From: Paramicrobacterium chengjingii
Lineage (GTDB): Bacteria > Actinomycetota > Actinomycetes > Actinomycetales > Microbacteriaceae
Assembly: GCF_011751765.2 (NCBI RefSeq)
Contig: NZ_CP061169.1
Span: forward strand, 1,364,001-1,428,000
Direction: 5' to 3'
Length of the DNA stretch: 64,000 nucleotides
Of this stretch, positions 62,169 through 64,000 are shown piece by piece; position 1 is the stretch's first letter; the number at the start of each line of letters is the position of its first letter. The notes below the pieces were generated by a model. The model was given only the letters and a program-made list of their open reading frames with translations. It was not told the DNA's origin and made no database searches. Both the position numbers and the translations under genes were made by a program.

Positions 62169-63094
62169 TGACTCAGCACTACGATGTTGTCATTGTCGGA
62201 GGAGGACCCGGGGGTCTCTCCGCCGCTCTTAACCTTGTGCGTGCGCGAATGCGTGTGCTCGTGCTCGATGCGAATCGCCCGCGCCACTCGGCAACGTTGT
62301 TTGCTCACGGTTTCCTGACGCGCGACAACATATCGCCTCTTGAATTGCGCCGACTCGGGCGAGAAGACGTGTCGGCATATGAGAACGGCGAGGTGCAATT
62401 CGCCACGGTCGACGCCGTGACCTCTCTTCCTGACGGCTTTCGGGTGATCGCCAGCGGTGTCAAGGGCGATCCTGATCGCGATGTGCACACGAAGCGCATC
62501 GTCGTTGCAACGGGACTCGCTGAGATTCTGCCCGACATCGGCAATGCGCGCGCCTTCTACGGAACGTGTCTGCACAGCTGTCTCGAGTGCGATGGATGGG
62601 AGAAACAGGATGCTCCGCTCGTGCTCATCGGCGAAAGCGATGACCTTGCCGAGCAGGCCTTCCGAGCCCTGCAATGGACGAATGATCTTCTCGTGCTCAC
62701 CAACGGCAGTAGTGTCGTCGGCACCGACGAGGAACGCGAACTCGCGCAAGCGGGCATCGACGTTGAACGTTCACCGATCGCCGAGATTCAGGGAGCGCGC
62801 GGGGTGATGACCGGCATCGAACTCGCCGATGGCCGAGTGCTTGACTACCGCGGGGGGTTCATTCGGCCGCGCTGGCATGCGCGGCTGGGCTTTCTCGATG
62901 GGCTCGGTATTGATATCGATGCTGATGGGCTGCTTGTCGTCGACGATCGCGGACGCGGGTCGCGTGACGGCGTTTATGCCGCCGGCGACATCACTCCTCC
63001 GGGGCCGCAGCAGATTGCTGTTGCCGCGGGGCAGGGAGCCATGGTGTCTGCGACGATCGTCTCTGACGACGCGCGAGTACGGCGTGAATCCTAG
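62168..63094 (+). CDS. Thioredoxin-reductase-like FAD/NAD(P) oxidoreductase
   Basis: A 308-residue flavoprotein. Two dinucleotide folds are present: VVIVGGGPGGLSAALNL at the start and a weaker one after residue 145 (LVLIGESDDLAEQ). The redox pair lies in CLECDGWE, where TrxB has CATCDG. DGVYAAGDIT near the end binds FAD. It resembles thioredoxin-reductase-like oxidoreductases without proven partner. The ATG overlaps the gltX stop as TGATG. Confidence 0.85.
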   Translation: MTQHYDVVIVGGGPGGLSAALNLVRARMRVLVLDANRPRHSATLFAHGFLTRDNISPLELRRLGREDVSAYENGEVQFATVDAVTSLPDGFRVIASGVKGDPDRDVHTKRIVVATGLAEILPDIGNARAFYGTCLHSCLECDGWEKQDAPLVLIGESDDLAEQAFRALQWTNDLLVLTNGSSVVGTDEERELAQAGIDVERSPIAEIQGARGVMTGIELADGRVLDYRGGFIRPRWHARLGFLDGLGIDIDADGLLVVDDRGRGSRDGVYAAGDITPPGPQQIAVAAGQGAMVSATIVSDDARVRRES

Positions 63095-63176
63095 ACACGC
63101 CCGACTGATCCCGTTTTGGCGCTTGCCCCTTCGTCGGCTAAAGTTATCTCTTGGTTCGGCTACGCTGAACAGCCCT

Positions 63177-63248
63177 TGGGGTATGGTGTAATTGGCAACA
63201 CAGCGGTTTCTGGTACCGCCATTCTTGGTTCGAGTCCAGGTACCCCAG
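63177..63248 (+). tRNA. tRNA-Gln (CTG)
   Basis: A 72-nt gene with the acceptor TGGGGTA paired to TACCCCA, the anticodon loop TTCTGGT giving CTG, and T-arm GGTTCGAGTCC. The CCA end is not encoded. Placement after gltX repeats the actinobacterial gltX-tRNA-Gln neighbourhood. Confidence 0.95.
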
Positions 63249-63255
63249 CAATCAC

Positions 63256-63284
63256 ATCCTCGCGCAGTCGCGTGAGGATTTTTT
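63256..63284 (+). terminator. Intrinsic terminator after tRNA-Gln
   Basis: ATCCTCGCGC pairs with GCGTGAGGAT across AGTC (one G-T pair), followed by a run of T (63279-63284). Confidence 0.92.
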
Positions 63285-63325
63285 GTTTCCGGACAAAATC
63301 GACCGCGTCGACGCAGCGCGCGTGC

Positions 63326-64000
63326 CTAGCTGGTTGACGGTGACCGGAAAGTCAGAGCTGATGGGTGAACCGTTACCGTCACGCCCGTGACAAACCCATG
63401 GTCGTCACCATCGAGTTCTATGCGCTGTGGCTCGTCGAAACGGGCTTCCAACGTGCGTGCCTGCCGGTATTGGAGTGCCCGAAAATGCGGTGTCACGCGC
63501 AGCACTAACGTTCCGAACCTCGTACGGTGCAGCAGACGTGCCACGGCAAGACGCGACCCGATGCGCGCCCATTGCCAGAAGCCCTTCGGTCGAAAGACGA
63601 CGACATCGAGGCGGCCGTCGTCGGGCCTGGCATCGGGCAGCAGCAGGATACCGGCCGTCAACGTGCCGCAGTTTCCGACGATCACGGTGTGGGCATGAAC
63701 GTTTTCTTCGGGGGAGCCGTCCAGGCGATAACGCAGAAGAAACTGCTTGTTGCGTATAACCGATCTGCTGATCGAGTCGGTATAGGCGAGCCAACCGATC
63801 CTCTTCTTCAAGGCGTTCGTCGAATCGGCCGCCATGCTTGCGTCGAGGCCTATTCCGGTCATGACGAGAAACATATGCCGGGTGACGCGAGAATCCTCGT
63901 GCCGCATGTTGACGAAGCCCGCATCAATGAGTCGATCTGATCCGGTGAATGCGGTGCGCACGGCAGATTCGATGTCACTTTTCAGACCGAGGTTTCGTGC
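63326..64000 (-). CDS. Diacylglycerol/lipid kinase, C-terminal part (cut by window edge)
   Basis: The frame is open to the right edge (225 codons visible) and begins inside the protein with ARNLGLKSDIESAVRTAFTG, which matches the DAGK/YegS family after its N-terminal ATP-binding half. GIGLDASMAADSTNALKKRIGWLAYTDSI and a GDDHGFV-type segment near the end are typical of the C-terminal domain. It probably phosphorylates diacylglycerol or a related lipid at the membrane. The catalytic N-terminal motif lies outside the window. Confidence 0.85.
   Translation of the reverse strand, partial: ARNLGLKSDIESAVRTAFTGSDRLIDAGFVNMRHEDSRVTRHMFLVMTGIGLDASMAADSTNALKKRIGWLAYTDSISRSVIRNKQFLLRYRLDGSPEENVHAHTVIVGNCGTLTAGILLLPDARPDDGRLDVVVFRPKGFWQWARIGSRLAVARLLHRTRFGTLVLRVTPHFRALQYRQARTLEARFDEPQRIELDGDDHGFVTGVTVTVHPSALTFRSPSTS

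Overview
The window looks like part of the chromosome of a high-GC actinobacterium, most likely Micrococcales and probably Microbacteriaceae. That placement is inference. It rests on high-GC codon use, a tmRNA tag ending in DFALAA, a Flp/Tad pilus locus with TadE-like minor proteins, glyoxylate genes controlled by a RamB-type regulator, and the gene order ilvB-ilvN-ilvC ... serA ... leuB, FAH ... gltX-tRNA-Gln known from actinobacteria. No rRNA genes or CRISPR arrays were seen.

Positions 1 to about 21,030 are the right part of a siphovirus-like prophage whose left end lies outside the window. Late genes run leftward at the left edge (terminase small and large subunits, portal, a zinc-ribbon microprotein, minor capsid protein). 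A small group of genes in other orientations (4363-5376) sits beside the terminase and looks like an accessory (moron) cassette. A long, tightly overlapping leftward early operon (about 18,570 down to 5,515) encodes a Cro-like protein, a possible double toxin-fold protein, a RecF/SbcC-like ATPase, a YqaJ exonuclease, a RecT/Bet annealing protein, a RusA-like resolvase, a C5-cytosine methyltransferase, SSB, HNH and HTH proteins, and many small cysteine-rich proteins. Several of these are under 60 residues and were found by following ATGA start/stop overlaps. The early leader carries a hairpin plus an rRNA-leader-type boxA sequence, and an intrinsic terminator follows the next gene, which suggests processive antitermination. 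Rightward genes are a CI-like repressor, an ImmA-type metallopeptidase and a large serine integrase.

The integrase gene ends where a tadA/cpaF ATPase gene resumes in mid-protein, so the prophage appears to have split the motor ATPase gene of the host Tad pilus locus (tadA fragment, tadB, tadC, flp, three TadE/TadG-like genes; 21,030-25,119).

The rest is host chromosome: an MFS transporter; prfB-ftsE-ftsX-smpB-ssrA (ftsX carries an apparent 1-nt frameshift); hisN; tRNA-Lys; aceA-aceB with a divergent RamB-like regulator and a palindromic intergenic site; a stand-alone zwf; otsAB (trehalose); ilvD and ilvBNC; serA; two paralogous branched-chain aminotransferases flanking leuB; and a FAH-family gene. 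A complete six-gene mevalonate operon (mvk-mvaD-pmk-fni-mvaA-mvaS) then lies between FAH and gltX, followed by gltX, a thioredoxin-reductase-like flavoprotein, tRNA-Gln and a lipid/diacylglycerol kinase cut by the right edge. Together the chromosomal genes make Ile, Val, Leu and Ser, trehalose and isopentenyl diphosphate, and support growth on C2 compounds.
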